Below, in pieces: positions 1 through 8,542 of a DNA stretch of 64,000 bases (the stretch's first letter is position 1; each line of letters begins with the position of its first letter). The translations under genes and the position numbers were made by a program. The notes beneath the pieces were generated by a model, which was not told the origin of the DNA, ran no database searches, and saw only the letters and a program-made list of their open reading frames with translations. This DNA is from Candidatus Rifleibacteriota bacterium. GTDB taxonomy: Bacteria; Muiribacteriota; Ozemobacteria; Ozemobacterales; Ozemobacteraceae. The stretch lies in NCBI GenBank assembly GCA_015233565.1, contig JADFXM010000029.1:26544-90543 (forward strand), written 5' to 3'.

Positions 1-322
1 AAAATCCGCTATCCGGGAAAACGAAATATAGCCTCTCATTTGAGCAAATTTCTTAAATGAGGCTCGAGAAAATGTTATTGCATGAAAAATGGAACTATAA
101 CAAATGCATTAATCACTCGGAGTCTGTCGTTGTTGGACTTTTTTCGCCGATGAACTCGTCTTGAAAGAAGTTCAAATTGCTCCCGGAATAGAATCGGAGC
201 TGCTCGGCAATTAACTTTTTTTTTAAAGAATGCATAGTCCTGAAATATTTTATGGAAACAGCATTTCTTCTTTGGGAATAATAAAATATAAGAGAAAACT
301 CAAACTGGAAAGGAAACAAGGA
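1..322. other. Upstream gap, no gene recognised
   Basis: No protein-coding frame with recognisable content is visible before oraS. Near 31-64 there is an imperfect hairpin (GCCTCTCATTT against AAATGAGGC) that could end transcription of a gene lying left of the window, but it has no clear T tract. In known ornithine-fermentation clusters the ord and ortAB genes often lie next to oraSE; they would have to be outside this window. Confidence 0.4.
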
Positions 323-685
323 ATGTCTAACATTGATAGAATGGAAAGCTATCGCCAAAAACGCGACCAACTTTCAAAAATGACAGATGATGAATTAAAA
401 GACCGATTTTGGAATCTTGCAAATAAGCTTGTTGAACCGATGGTCCAACTTGCTAAAGAAAATACCTCCCCTTCGATCGAGAGATCAGTCCTTCTTAGAA
501 TGGGACTTGACAGTATTACTTCGAAAGCGGTTGTTGAAAAAGTAATCGAAGCTGGACTGCTCGGGAAAGGCGCGGGAAACGTTCTTTTACGAGTTTCCCA
601 AAAAATGAAGACTGATATTCCAGGCGCTGCAAAAGCCTTGATAGCTGACAAGAATATCATGACTGGCCTTTTTGGCAACCGATAA
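323..685 (+). CDS. oraS: D-ornithine 4,5-aminomutase small subunit
   Basis: Small subunit of the adenosylcobalamin- and PLP-dependent enzyme that turns D-ornithine into 2,4-diaminopentanoate in ornithine fermentation. The 120-residue protein has the size known for OraS (about 121 residues in Clostridium sticklandii). I chose the ATG at 323 because it follows an AAGGAAACAAGGA ribosome-binding tract; the frame stays open upstream to 230, but the extra residues look like leader sequence. The C-terminal half carries a Gly-rich segment (LLGKGAGNVLLRV) and ends GLFGNR, as I recall for this family. The stop lies 12 bases before oraE, so the two are cotranscribed and probably translated together. Assignment rests on size, sequence style and adjacency to an unmistakable oraE. 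Confidence 0.88.
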   Translation: MSNIDRMESYRQKRDQLSKMTDDELKDRFWNLANKLVEPMVQLAKENTSPSIERSVLLRMGLDSITSKAVVEKVIEAGLLGKGAGNVLLRVSQKMKTDIPGAAKALIADKNIMTGLFGNR

Positions 686-697
686 GGGAGAAAACAA

Positions 698-2899
698 ATG
701 GCAGACAAACTTGACCCCAAAGAAAAGCTGAATATTGAACAAATTCTGGAAGATCTCGAAAACTATACCCCAAAAAGAAGAGGCTGGACCTGGCGAAAAA
801 CTCCAGAGGGTGGCTTTAAGGCTTTTAAGTTCCATTACAAAGATATGACCGAACCTTTGAAGAATTCAGTGCCACTTCCTGCTTCGAAATATTTTGATTT
901 TATCGACCCGCAACCTAAGCCTGTAATAACCACCGAAATAGCTTCCGGACGCTTTGAAGACGATATTCGAAGAATGCGGATGGCGGCTTGGCATGGTGCA
1001 GATCATATTATGGTTATCCGAACAACTGGCCAGAGCCATATAGACGGATTACTCGAAGGAACTCCTGAAGGGGTAGGGGGCGTTCCCATTACCCGTAAGC
1101 AGATTCGTGCTTCCAGAAAAGCATGCGATTTAATCGAAGAAGAAGTTGGACGGCCAATTAATTTCCACTCCTATGTTTCAGGGGTGGCCGGCCCGGAAGT
1201 CGCAGTTCTTTTCGCTGAGGAAGGCGTGAATGGCGCACACCAAGACCCTCAATACAACGTTCTGTATAGAAATATTAACATGTACCGCTCTTTCGTCGAT
1301 GCCGCCGAAGCGAAGCGGGTTATGGCCAAAGCAAATATCTTTCAAATCGATGGTGCTCATAATGCAAATGCTACCGCCAAGGAAGGTTGGTCTGTCATGC
1401 CCGAACTCCTTGTCCAACATGCTATTAACTGCGCTTTCTCAGTTGCATGCGGAATGAAAAAAGATTTCATCGGGTTGTCCACTGTTCCACCGTGCGCTCC
1501 CCCTTCCCCAAAATTATGGTATGATCTACCTTATGCTGTGGCTTTGAGAGATTTTTTCAGTGAATTCAAAATGCGTGCACAACAAAATACCCGTTACATT
1601 GAAGCTGATATCGAGGAAGCCACCAGAACTCATGTCATTGATACTTTGATTTCAGCCCTGACAAGAGCCGATATCCAAAGCACTATTACACCTGACGAAG
1701 GAAGAAACGTGCCCTGGCACTATAACAATATCCGGGGAATTGAAACTGCAAAACAAACTCTTGTCGCCCTAGATGGAATTCAGCAGCTAGTCAAAATTGA
1801 CCGATCAGGCCCGCTTGGAGTAACAGTTCGCGAAATAAAAGAACGAGCGATATGTCTTCTTGAAGAAATATTGGAAGTCGGAGGGTATTTCGCGGCAGTG
1901 GAAAAAGGTTTCTTCGTAGATTCTGCAGCTTATCCTGACCGAAACGCAGACGGAATTGCCCGTGACGGAAAGGGTGGAGTAGGAGCAGGTTCCATCGTTA
2001 AAAGAGACCCGGAATACTTTGCTCCGGTCTGCAGCCATTTCGGAAACAATAATCGCCCGGATGGAGCCAAGACTTGCTCACCGATCAATTTATGCACTCT
2101 CTGTGATCCAAAAAAAATTAAATACATCGATGAACTTGATCCGAGTGATACCTGCCACAAAAGACTTGAAAAGACCCTTCCATATCGCAAAGGTGGAAAA
2201 ATAAAGCCAGAGGTTGAATGGGCAGGCGATGGAACAGTTTTGATCCAACTTTTTATTCCCGAACAAGAAGATGTGGCCAAAGTAGCCGCTTTAGAAATTG
2301 CCAAGAAGATGAACTTGAACGATCCTGAAGTTATCAATGCCCAAGTAATGCACCCTTCCGAGGGTACGTTTGTTGAGGTGAAAGGAAAAGTTGGGTTTGA
2401 AATCGATAAAAGTTCCCTGAAAATTCCTCCCAAAGAAGTAATTCTGCCCGAAGAGGAAATTAGAGCTGCTATCAAAAAAATCGGAATGAAAGTTGTTGCC
2501 GCAACCGTTGGGGAAGATGAACATTCAGTTGGTTTGCGCGAAATCCTTGATATAAAACATGGTGGTATTGAGAAATACGGTGTGAAATATCATTATCTTG
2601 GTACCTCAGTTCCTATTTCAAAACTAGTTGATGCCGCCATTGAGACAGGCGCCCAGGGAATTTTAATTTCTACCATCATTTCCCACAATGATGTTCATAA
2701 AATGAATATGCGAAAACTAAACGACCTTTGCCGGGAAAAGGGAATCCGCGATAAGATTATTCTCATTGCAGGTGGTACACAAGTTACACGGGGAATGGCT
2801 AAAGAAACAGGATTAGACGACTGTTTTGGACGGGGAACCAAAGGAATTCATGTTGTCGATTCAATGGTAAAAACTCTTAAAAACAGAGGGAAAATTTAA
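698..2899 (+). CDS. oraE: D-ornithine 4,5-aminomutase large (B12/PLP) subunit
   Basis: Catalytic subunit (733 aa) of D-ornithine aminomutase, a cytoplasmic radical enzyme using adenosylcobalamin and pyridoxal phosphate. The N-terminal and central parts match the lysine/ornithine aminomutase TIM-barrel style. The C-terminal Rossmann domain carries the base-off cobalamin motif DxHxxG as D607-E-H609-S-V-G. Lysine 620 lies exactly 11 residues after H609, the same spacing as the His618/Lys629 pair known from the Clostridium sticklandii enzyme, so K620 is the expected PLP Schiff-base residue. The start is set by AAGGGAG seven bases before the ATG. It forms an operon with oraS. Both cofactor ligands are intact, so the enzyme looks functional. 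Needed partners (reactivase, racemase) follow downstream. Confidence 0.96.
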   Translation: MADKLDPKEKLNIEQILEDLENYTPKRRGWTWRKTPEGGFKAFKFHYKDMTEPLKNSVPLPASKYFDFIDPQPKPVITTEIASGRFEDDIRRMRMAAWHGADHIMVIRTTGQSHIDGLLEGTPEGVGGVPITRKQIRASRKACDLIEEEVGRPINFHSYVSGVAGPEVAVLFAEEGVNGAHQDPQYNVLYRNINMYRSFVDAAEAKRVMAKANIFQIDGAHNANATAKEGWSVMPELLVQHAINCAFSVACGMKKDFIGLSTVPPCAPPSPKLWYDLPYAVALRDFFSEFKMRAQQNTRYIEADIEEATRTHVIDTLISALTRADIQSTITPDEGRNVPWHYNNIRGIETAKQTLVALDGIQQLVKIDRSGPLGVTVREIKERAICLLEEILEVGGYFAAVEKGFFVDSAAYPDRNADGIARDGKGGVGAGSIVKRDPEYFAPVCSHFGNNNRPDGAKTCSPINLCTLCDPKKIKYIDELDPSDTCHKRLEKTLPYRKGGKIKPEVEWAGDGTVLIQLFIPEQEDVAKVAALEIAKKMNLNDPEVINAQVMHPSEGTFVEVKGKVGFEIDKSSLKIPPKEVILPEEEIRAAIKKIGMKVVAATVGEDEHSVGLREILDIKHGGIEKYGVKYHYLGTSVPISKLVDAAIETGAQGILISTIISHNDVHKMNMRKLNDLCREKGIRDKIILIAGGTQVTRGMAKETGLDDCFGRGTKGIHVVDSMVKTLKNRGKI

Positions 2900-2933
2900 G
2901 AATTCGTAGTTTTAAAATATGCCGGGAAATTCT

Positions 2934-2962
2934 CCTCTTCCTTAAAATATTTGAGGAAGAGG
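2934..2962 (+). terminator. Hairpin after oraE, possible terminator
   Basis: A perfect 9 bp stem (CCTCTTCCT with AGGAAGAGG) with an 11 base A/T loop lies 35 bases after the oraE stop. There is no T tract after it, so it may be an mRNA-stabilising or attenuating hairpin rather than a true rho-independent terminator. Confidence 0.4.
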
Positions 2963-3054
2963 GGTAACATTACTAGTGGAAATTTTTTATGGCTAAAATC
3001 CACTGACGTAGTCAGTGATTTGGTCTGGAGGTGGAAGGCCCCAAGTAGATCACT

Positions 3055-3203
3055 CACCAACGAGACTTTCGGAAAAGTCCGGTACATTAAATTCGGTACA
3101 AAACGACATTGAGTTGATACGCGAAAGCGGAGCGAAAAAACGGGTTGGTTCATGAAATTATCCAATTTTAGGGGTTTTCCGACAGTCTGAACATTGTTGA
3201 TGA
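3055..3203. repeat. Family D inverted-repeat element, copy 1
   Basis: About 149 bp, bounded by inverted ends (AGACTTTCGGAAAA on the left, TTTTCCGACAGTCT on the right) and nearly identical in the middle to the copy at 3286. The interior contains the shared block CGGTACAAAACGACATTGA and the segment GCGAAAGCGGAGCGAAAAAA. It has no coding frame of its own. The organisation is that of a miniature inverted-repeat transposable element or of a large palindromic repeat. Confidence 0.75.
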
Positions 3204-3285
3204 GTGTTCCGAAACAAGATTACGTAAAGTGGTAGAATTTCTAATGTCATTAAACATCGATTAACACTCCATTCTCCCCAAAAAA

Positions 3286-3434
3286 CACCGACAATGAGAC
3301 TGTCGGAAAAATCCGGTACATTGAATTCGGTACAAAACGACATTGATTTGATACGCGAAAGCGGAGCGAAAAAACTGGTTGATACCTGAAATTATACCAT
3401 TTTTAGAGGTTTTCCGACAGTCTGAAGGTCGGTG
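3286..3434. repeat. Family D inverted-repeat element, copy 2
   Basis: Second copy in the same orientation, about 80 bp after copy 1. Its ends are better preserved: CACCGAC...AGACTGTCGG on the left and CCGACAGTCT...GTCGGTG on the right, an imperfect 21 bp terminal inverted repeat. The two copies differ by scattered substitutions only, so they are old enough to have diverged or arose from related but distinct insertions. Confidence 0.78.
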
Positions 3435-3612
3435 ATAGTTTACATGTGAATTTTGATGGAAGCTGTTTTTTTCCACATAGAACAAAAAATTTCCATGAAA
3501 CAGGTTTTTTTGATTGCGAGTTTTTGGTTTTTGATTAAATTACATCATGGAACTTCTGATTAAGGAAAAGGATATATTAACTGTGTTATTGGTAAAAATA
3601 GAAAACCGTTTG

Positions 3613-3630
3613 TTGTGAAAAAAATCACAA
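3613..3630. promoter_or_regulatory. CRP/FNR-family operator-like palindrome
   Basis: A perfect 18 bp palindrome TTGTGA-N6-TCACAA, which equals the CRP consensus TGTGA-N6-TCACA, about 140 bp before glmL. It is known as a CRP-family site in other bacteria; here the bound regulator is unknown. Its position suggests catabolite or redox control of the glmL-orr-alr part of the ornithine pathway. The A-rich spacer could produce such a match by chance, so this remains a candidate. Confidence 0.45.
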
Positions 3631-3771
3631 AAAATGCGGATTACCCATTAATCATGCGAAAGAACACACAATTTAACGATTCGCATCAACAATTGTGGTA
3701 AGAGGGTAGGGCGGAACGGTCAGTGAGTGAAATCTGCTCTGATAATTAATGAAAATTAGTGGAATTTTGAA

Positions 3772-5118
3772 ATGAAACAATTGCGGGCTGAAGAAATTCT
3801 TACAATCGAGATTGGAAGCACTATTACCAAGGCGAATGCCTTTGTTCGAGAACCAGACGGTCTTTTTCATCACCTCGCCCAAGGATTCGCCCCTACATCA
3901 GTAATCCAAGGGGACGTCGAAATCGGTGTCAAATCTGCGATTGCTGAAATCGAGAAAAGCTTGAAGAAAACGGTTGAATCCATTCCTGTTTTGATCAACA
4001 GCTCGGCTGCTGGTGGATTAAAAATGACTGTGCATGGATTAACCTATAATATGACTTCAAGAGCTGCCCGAGAAGCTAGCTTAGGCGCTGGTGCAATTGT
4101 GAAGATGGTTACCGCTGGTCTTCTAACTGATAATGACCTCGATGAAATAAAAAGTATTCATCCTAATTTGATCCTTCTTGCAGGAGGAGTGGACTTCGGT
4201 GAACGCGAAATAATTATTAAGAATGCTGAAAAAATTGCTTCCCTGACCTTGAAAATTCCAATAATTTATGCAGGAAATGTTGTCGTTAAAAACCATATAA
4301 AAAAGATATTTGAATCTGCAGGCAGGGAAATACTTGTTGCCCCAAATGTGTTTCCTGAAGTGGATGTCCTGAATGTGGACCCTCTTCGAAAATTGATCCA
4401 GGACGTCTTTGCCAGGCACATAATTCACGCTCCGGGAATGGAAAAACTTTCCTGTTTAACTTCTCATCCAGTGCATCCTACACCTGGTGTGGTTCTTAGA
4501 GCCACTGAAATATTTTCAGAAATAATGGGGGATTCTCTCGTTATCGACGTTGGAGGAGCTACCACAGACGTTCACTCTGTTACCGAAGGAAGCAACGAAT
4601 TTCGGGATAAACTTCTTGATCCTGAACCCAAGGCAAAAAGAACTGTTGAAGGTGATCTGGGTGTATTTGTCAATGCCCGGAATGTTATCGAACTGGATGA
4701 AGATTCATCTCTTTCAGATCGAATTAATGACGTCAAAGCAATTCCAAATAATGAGTGCGAAAAAGAAATTACTAGACGCCTTTGTAAAAAGGCCGTTGAA
4801 GTCGGAGTCCGTAGGCACGCCGGAACATTAGGGGAAATTTTCACACCATCCGGAAGACGACAAATTATTAGAGGCAAAGATCTTACGGCGATAAAATTCA
4901 TTATTGGAACAGGAGGAGCTTTAACCAAAGTTGAAGGTGGTGAAGAAATTCTAAAGTCGATTCGAAAGGGCCCTGAGAAATATCTTCTTCCAGGTTCTGA
5001 CGCCAGAATACTTCTCGACAAAAACTACTTTTTCTCAGCCTTTGGAACTCTTTCCCAAATATTTCCGGAGGAAGTTAAGAATTCTTTTAAGAAAATTTTT
5101 TCTGGTTTGGCTGTATAG
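3772..5118 (+). CDS. glmL: MutL/GlmL-family mutase reactivating factor
   Basis: A 448-residue ASKHA-fold ATPase of the glutamate-mutase MutL (GlmL) family. Members act as chaperones that exchange damaged cobalamin in B12-dependent mutases. Recognisable segments are the N-terminal phosphate loop EIGSTITKANAF (about residues 13-24), the INSSAAGGLKM segment (about 82-92), LLAGGVDFGE, the YAGNVVVKNHIKK segment and VIDVGGATTDVHS (about 255-267), the second phosphate-binding loop. Because the neighbours are ornithine aminomutase and racemase, it most likely serves OraSE rather than glutamate mutase, whose own genes are absent here. It lies in the same direction as oraSE but behind an 870 bp spacer with repeats and a regulatory palindrome, so it probably has its own promoter. 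The symbol is by family, not by proven partner. Confidence 0.9.
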   Translation: MKQLRAEEILTIEIGSTITKANAFVREPDGLFHHLAQGFAPTSVIQGDVEIGVKSAIAEIEKSLKKTVESIPVLINSSAAGGLKMTVHGLTYNMTSRAAREASLGAGAIVKMVTAGLLTDNDLDEIKSIHPNLILLAGGVDFGEREIIIKNAEKIASLTLKIPIIYAGNVVVKNHIKKIFESAGREILVAPNVFPEVDVLNVDPLRKLIQDVFARHIIHAPGMEKLSCLTSHPVHPTPGVVLRATEIFSEIMGDSLVIDVGGATTDVHSVTEGSNEFRDKLLDPEPKAKRTVEGDLGVFVNARNVIELDEDSSLSDRINDVKAIPNNECEKEITRRLCKKAVEVGVRRHAGTLGEIFTPSGRRQIIRGKDLTAIKFIIGTGGALTKVEGGEEILKSIRKGPEKYLLPGSDARILLDKNYFFSAFGTLSQIFPEEVKNSFKKIFSGLAV

Positions 5119-5185
5119 GAAAGTTTCTTGGAATATTGTATGCATTTTTTTAATTTGTAGTTAGAAAACTCAGCAATTATTGTTA

Positions 5186-5213
5186 TTGCGAAAAAAATAG
5201 CAAATATTAAATT
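5186..5213 (+). promoter_or_regulatory. Possible promoter before orr
   Basis: TTGCGA and TAAATT separated by 16 bp, inside the 132 bp gap between glmL and orr. The surrounding DNA is very A/T rich, so such matches are easy to find. A GGAGG ribosome-binding site follows just before orr. Confidence 0.28.
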
Positions 5214-5250
5214 TTGTTTTTTTTATTAGTACCGATGGAGGAAACTCATT

Positions 5251-6327
5251 ATGCGAACACCGCGATTGGAAATCTATCCTGACAAAATCAGGGAAAATAC
5301 CAAATCAGTAAGTGATTTGTGCCATGAGAAAGGGGTACAAGTTGCTTGTGTAACAAAAGTGACATCAGCCCATCTTGAAGTTGCAAAAGCGATGGTCGAT
5401 GGTGGCGCAGATATGTTGGCCGATTCCAGAATTGAGAATTTATGGAAACTTCGGGAAGCTGGTTTCGGAGGCCCATTTCTATTGTTGCGTCTTCCGACCC
5501 CATCTGAAGCATATGATGTTGTACGAACCGCAAATTTAAGTTTGAATTCCAGTTTAACAACTTTGAAGGCACTTTCCTCCGCGGCAAAAATATTGAAAAC
5601 AGTCCATAAAGTCATAATCATGGTTGATGTCGGAGATCTTCGTGAAGGCGTTTGGCCAGATCAATTGGTTGATCTTGTAAAAAATTCCAAAGACCTCCCT
5701 GGTATTGAAATCGTTGGACTTGGTTGCAATTTAGCCTGTTACGGAGGAGTGATCCCCAGTGTAAAAAACATGACAAACTTGGTTGAGCAAAGAGAGCTTT
5801 GCCGAAGAGAAACAGGGCTGGATTTGCCACTCCTCTCCGGGGGAAATAGCTCCGGACTGCCCCTTCTTGCAAGTGGAAAGATGCCTAAAGAAATCAACCA
5901 TTTCCGCGTAGGGGAGGCGATTGTTCTGGGTCGAAATGTTATCGATCGCTCTCCCTGGCAAGGCACTTGCCAGGATACGTTTGTTGCAGTAGCTGAAGTG
6001 GTCGAAACCGAAAAAAAACCTTCAATCCCAATCGGTGAGCGGGGACAGGACGCATTCGGAGAGACTCAAAACTTCATCGACCGGGGAATTAGAACCAGAG
6101 CAATTTGCAACATTGGAAGGCAGGATACGGTTGTTGATGGACTTACACCAGTTGACAGCGAAATCATTATCCTTGGCGGATCAAGCGATCATTTGATTTT
6201 GGACGTAGAAAAAGCTTCAAAGGGAGCTAAAGTCGGCGGGACAATTTCTTTTTATCCTGGTTATGGAGCGCTCTTAGCTCTTACCACATCACCTTATGTG
6301 CATAAATATGTTGTTTGGGGGAAATGA
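5251..6327 (+). CDS. orr: Ornithine racemase (PLP fold type III)
   Basis: A 358-residue protein of the alanine-racemase N-terminal (fold III) superfamily. It supplies D-ornithine, the substrate of OraSE, from L-ornithine. The PLP lysine is K36 in VACVTKVTSAH, and the PLP phosphate-binding style is seen around LLSGGNSSGLPLL. The C-terminal part follows the Orr/YhfX-like type (GERGQDAFGE and IGRQDTVVDGL) rather than the dimeric alanine racemase type. GGAGG ten bases before the ATG decides the start. The gene ends one base before alr. Family membership is clear; specificity for ornithine is inferred from linkage to oraSE. Confidence 0.88.
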   Translation: MRTPRLEIYPDKIRENTKSVSDLCHEKGVQVACVTKVTSAHLEVAKAMVDGGADMLADSRIENLWKLREAGFGGPFLLLRLPTPSEAYDVVRTANLSLNSSLTTLKALSSAAKILKTVHKVIIMVDVGDLREGVWPDQLVDLVKNSKDLPGIEIVGLGCNLACYGGVIPSVKNMTNLVEQRELCRRETGLDLPLLSGGNSSGLPLLASGKMPKEINHFRVGEAIVLGRNVIDRSPWQGTCQDTFVAVAEVVETEKKPSIPIGERGQDAFGETQNFIDRGIRTRAICNIGRQDTVVDGLTPVDSEIIILGGSSDHLILDVEKASKGAKVGGTISFYPGYGALLALTTSPYVHKYVVWGK

Positions 6328-6328
6328 A

Positions 6329-7450
6329 ATGCTATATCAGACTCATGCAAAAATTCTTCTTCAAAATATTCGTCAGAACATCGAAGGAATTAGAAAACAA
6401 GTTGGAAAAGACCGCAAAATACTCATTGCAGTCAAGGCAAACGCTTACGGTCATGGAGCGATCCAGGTTTCCAAAATGGCTGAAAAGATGGGCGTCGAAT
6501 GGCTTGGTGTTGCAACTGTTCCAGAGGCTATAGAACTTAGAAAAGCGGGAATCAAACTTCCTATATTGAAATTTTCTCCAGCGTTTCAGGAAGAAATGGA
6601 AGCTGCTGTCGAAAATGATATTACCTTAACCGTTTGTCAGCGAGAAAATATTGATTTTTTGAATAAAATTTCCGAAAAATCCAAAAAAAAGAGCCAGGTA
6701 CATTTGAAGATCGATAGTGGCATGGGGCGAATCGGTTGCCATATCGACGAAGCCCAGGAAATATCCAGACACATTGAAAAAAACTGTAGTTCTCTCCAAC
6801 TGGAAGGCGTTTTTACTCATCTACCAGTTAGTGACGAAGCAAATAAAAGCTACACACAAAGACAAATTTCAGTCTTTAAAAAGGTTGTGGAAAATATTCA
6901 GAATTCTTTTGGAACAAAAATACCCCTTGTTCATGCTGCAAATTCGGGCGGAATATTGGCGCACGAAGAGACCTGGTTAAATATGGTCCGCCCTGGAATC
7001 ATGATCTATGGTTTTTACCCTTCTCAGCAAACACCTCAAACCATTCCTCTCAAACCTGGATTATCATTCCTTACCAAAGTTTCTTTCCTGAAAAAAGTTT
7101 CTAAAGGAACTTCGATTGGATACGGTCGAACCTGGATTGCGCCCGAAGATTCATGGATTGCAACCTTCCCTGCGGGGTACGCTGATGGATTTAATCGCCT
7201 TTTTTCCAACCAGGGAAGAGTATTAATTAAAGGTGTTTCTTATCCGGTAGTAGGAAGGGTTTGCATGGACCAAAGCATGGCAAACCTTGGCCCTGCTACT
7301 AATGTTGTTCTTGGAGATGAGGTTGTTCTGATCGGAAAAAGCGGTTCTGAGGAAATCTCCGCTGAAGAGTGGGCCAAAAAGCTTGGAACAATTACTTATG
7401 AGGTAACCTGCCAAATTAATTCCAGAGTCCAGAGATATTTTGAGGAATAG
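6329..7450 (+). CDS. alr: Alanine racemase
   Basis: A 373-residue PLP-dependent racemase that interconverts L- and D-alanine for peptidoglycan. K36 in LIAVKANAYGHG is the PLP Schiff-base lysine, GRIGCHI and HAANSGG are the usual barrel motifs, and the catalytic tyrosine of the second base lies in IGYGRTW; the C-terminal beta domain with GYADGF and GRVCMDQ is complete. The ATG at 6329 sits one base after the orr stop and is preceded by a GGGG tract that overlaps the end of orr, so translation is coupled. A canonical cell-wall racemase in a fermentation operon is unusual; it may also take part in D-amino-acid metabolism, but the motifs are those of ordinary Alr. Confidence 0.92.
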   Translation: MLYQTHAKILLQNIRQNIEGIRKQVGKDRKILIAVKANAYGHGAIQVSKMAEKMGVEWLGVATVPEAIELRKAGIKLPILKFSPAFQEEMEAAVENDITLTVCQRENIDFLNKISEKSKKKSQVHLKIDSGMGRIGCHIDEAQEISRHIEKNCSSLQLEGVFTHLPVSDEANKSYTQRQISVFKKVVENIQNSFGTKIPLVHAANSGGILAHEETWLNMVRPGIMIYGFYPSQQTPQTIPLKPGLSFLTKVSFLKKVSKGTSIGYGRTWIAPEDSWIATFPAGYADGFNRLFSNQGRVLIKGVSYPVVGRVCMDQSMANLGPATNVVLGDEVVLIGKSGSEEISAEEWAKKLGTITYEVTCQINSRVQRYFEE

Positions 7451-7543
7451 TTCCAAAATTGGCCTCCTCTAGTGAAACTTTAAGATGCAAAACTTTGTCC
7501 CAGACTAATTTACAAAAATGTAAGAAACTCCACTTATTTTTTC

Positions 7544-7572
7544 TTGCTTAAATTTAGAGCTTTCATTAAAAT
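7544..7572 (+). promoter_or_regulatory. Promoter set for a leaderless transcript
   Basis: TTGCTT, a 17 bp spacer and TAAAAT end only six bases before the ATG at 7579. With the usual 6-7 base distance from the -10 box to the start of transcription, the mRNA would begin at or next to the A of the start codon. No ribosome-binding tract is present between the -10 box and the ATG. Confidence 0.55.
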
Positions 7573-7578
7573 ACACCC

Positions 7579-8013
7579 ATGGCACTCCAACCAGTTTCAA
7601 CAGAAATAATCGACAAAATCAGGCAAGCTCTGGGATTAGATATTTTCAACCGTCCGCACGGAATTTTAGCTGACCCCGGAGACTGGGGAACAGTAGTCAC
7701 CTATTTGCCTTTATCTTCAGCAGAATTTAAAAAGCTTCCCCTTGATTTGCAAAGGCATGTTTACGTAATTGGATCAGGAAGATACGGATTGATTGGTTAT
7801 GTCCCAAAGAAGTTTAATCTCCCCCCGAAAACCGAAATCAAAGCCGTATCTGCGGTTTATGATGACTTTGGACGATTGATCGAGCTTACCTACAAGGTCG
7901 ATGAAAAAGGCCCGGAATATTCAGTAACTGAATCCCATAGACGTGACCAGTTACTCGAAACTGCGAAAAAGAAAAAAATTTCAGTTAAAACGGTCATTCG
8001 CTCCCGGAAATAG
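7579..8013 (+). CDS. Small conserved-looking protein, function unknown
   Basis: I do not recognise this 144-residue protein. It has no signal peptide or membrane helix and reads as a compact soluble alpha/beta protein with a short basic tail (AKKKKISVKTVIRSRK). Notable segments are DPGDWGTVVTYLPL and IGSGRYGLIGYVPKKF. It stands alone between alr and a repeat-containing gap, with the convergent lepA beyond. The promoter right before its ATG suggests leaderless expression. Codon use resembles its neighbours and there is no sign of decay, so it is probably a real gene. Confidence 0.7.
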   Translation: MALQPVSTEIIDKIRQALGLDIFNRPHGILADPGDWGTVVTYLPLSSAEFKKLPLDLQRHVYVIGSGRYGLIGYVPKKFNLPPKTEIKAVSAVYDDFGRLIELTYKVDEKGPEYSVTESHRRDQLLETAKKKKISVKTVIRSRK

Positions 8014-8542
8014 TGATTCAAAATTTTTCAAGGTATATTGTAATTTATTTTTGCATTGGACCATTTTGAAAATCCATGTATTAGGTTCAAGTGAAAAACA
8101 ATATTCTTATTTCCAAACCAAGGAAAAATTCGAATGGCATCTTTTGAGGCAAAAAACTTAACAGAAAAGCAAATTTACCTGTATTACCAATTTCAAATAG
8201 TTCGTTCATCAGACCTATTTCGTGCTTCAGGTCTGCGTAAATAGGAGTTGGGCCTGACAGAAATGAATGCTTCAACCATCCAGTAAGGGTTCCTTATTTT
8301 CATGAAAGTTCCGTGTTTTCTTGGAAAATATACCGATCCAACTTCATTTTGATCAAATCAATGTTCTTGTGGTGATGCACGTATTTTTTTGGATTGGTAT
8401 AAAAAGTGCCTTTCTATTTTACGGGGTAATTCTCCGAAGTGCTGATCAATTCATGCATGGATCAAGTGGCCTGATATTGCAGATTTTCTTTACGAAATAA
8501 GAAAAATTGTTGCAATTGGGAAAGTTCTACCAGTATATAAAC
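8014..8542. other. Gene-free gap holding a family C repeat
   Basis: No gene is supported between the convergent 7579-8013 gene and lepA. From about 8244 to 8402 lies a family C repeat. The rest (8014-8243 and 8403-8542) is A/T-rich DNA in which I see no RNA gene or terminator. Confidence 0.6.
8244..8402. repeat. Family C dispersed repeat, copy 1
   Basis: The block matches 40421-40575 in the same orientation. Its core (8247-8342, 96 bp) begins GTTGGGCCTGACAGAAATG and ends near CGATCCAAC, so the ends are short inverted repeats (GTTGGGTC/GACCCAAC in copy 2). Homology continues about 60 bp past the core. No coding frame is conserved. Confidence 0.7.

Noticed and set aside
8087..8275. A 62-residue minus-strand frame in the gap after the 7579 gene
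   Set aside because: It overlaps the family C repeat, has no ribosome-binding site and is not conserved in frame in copy 2.
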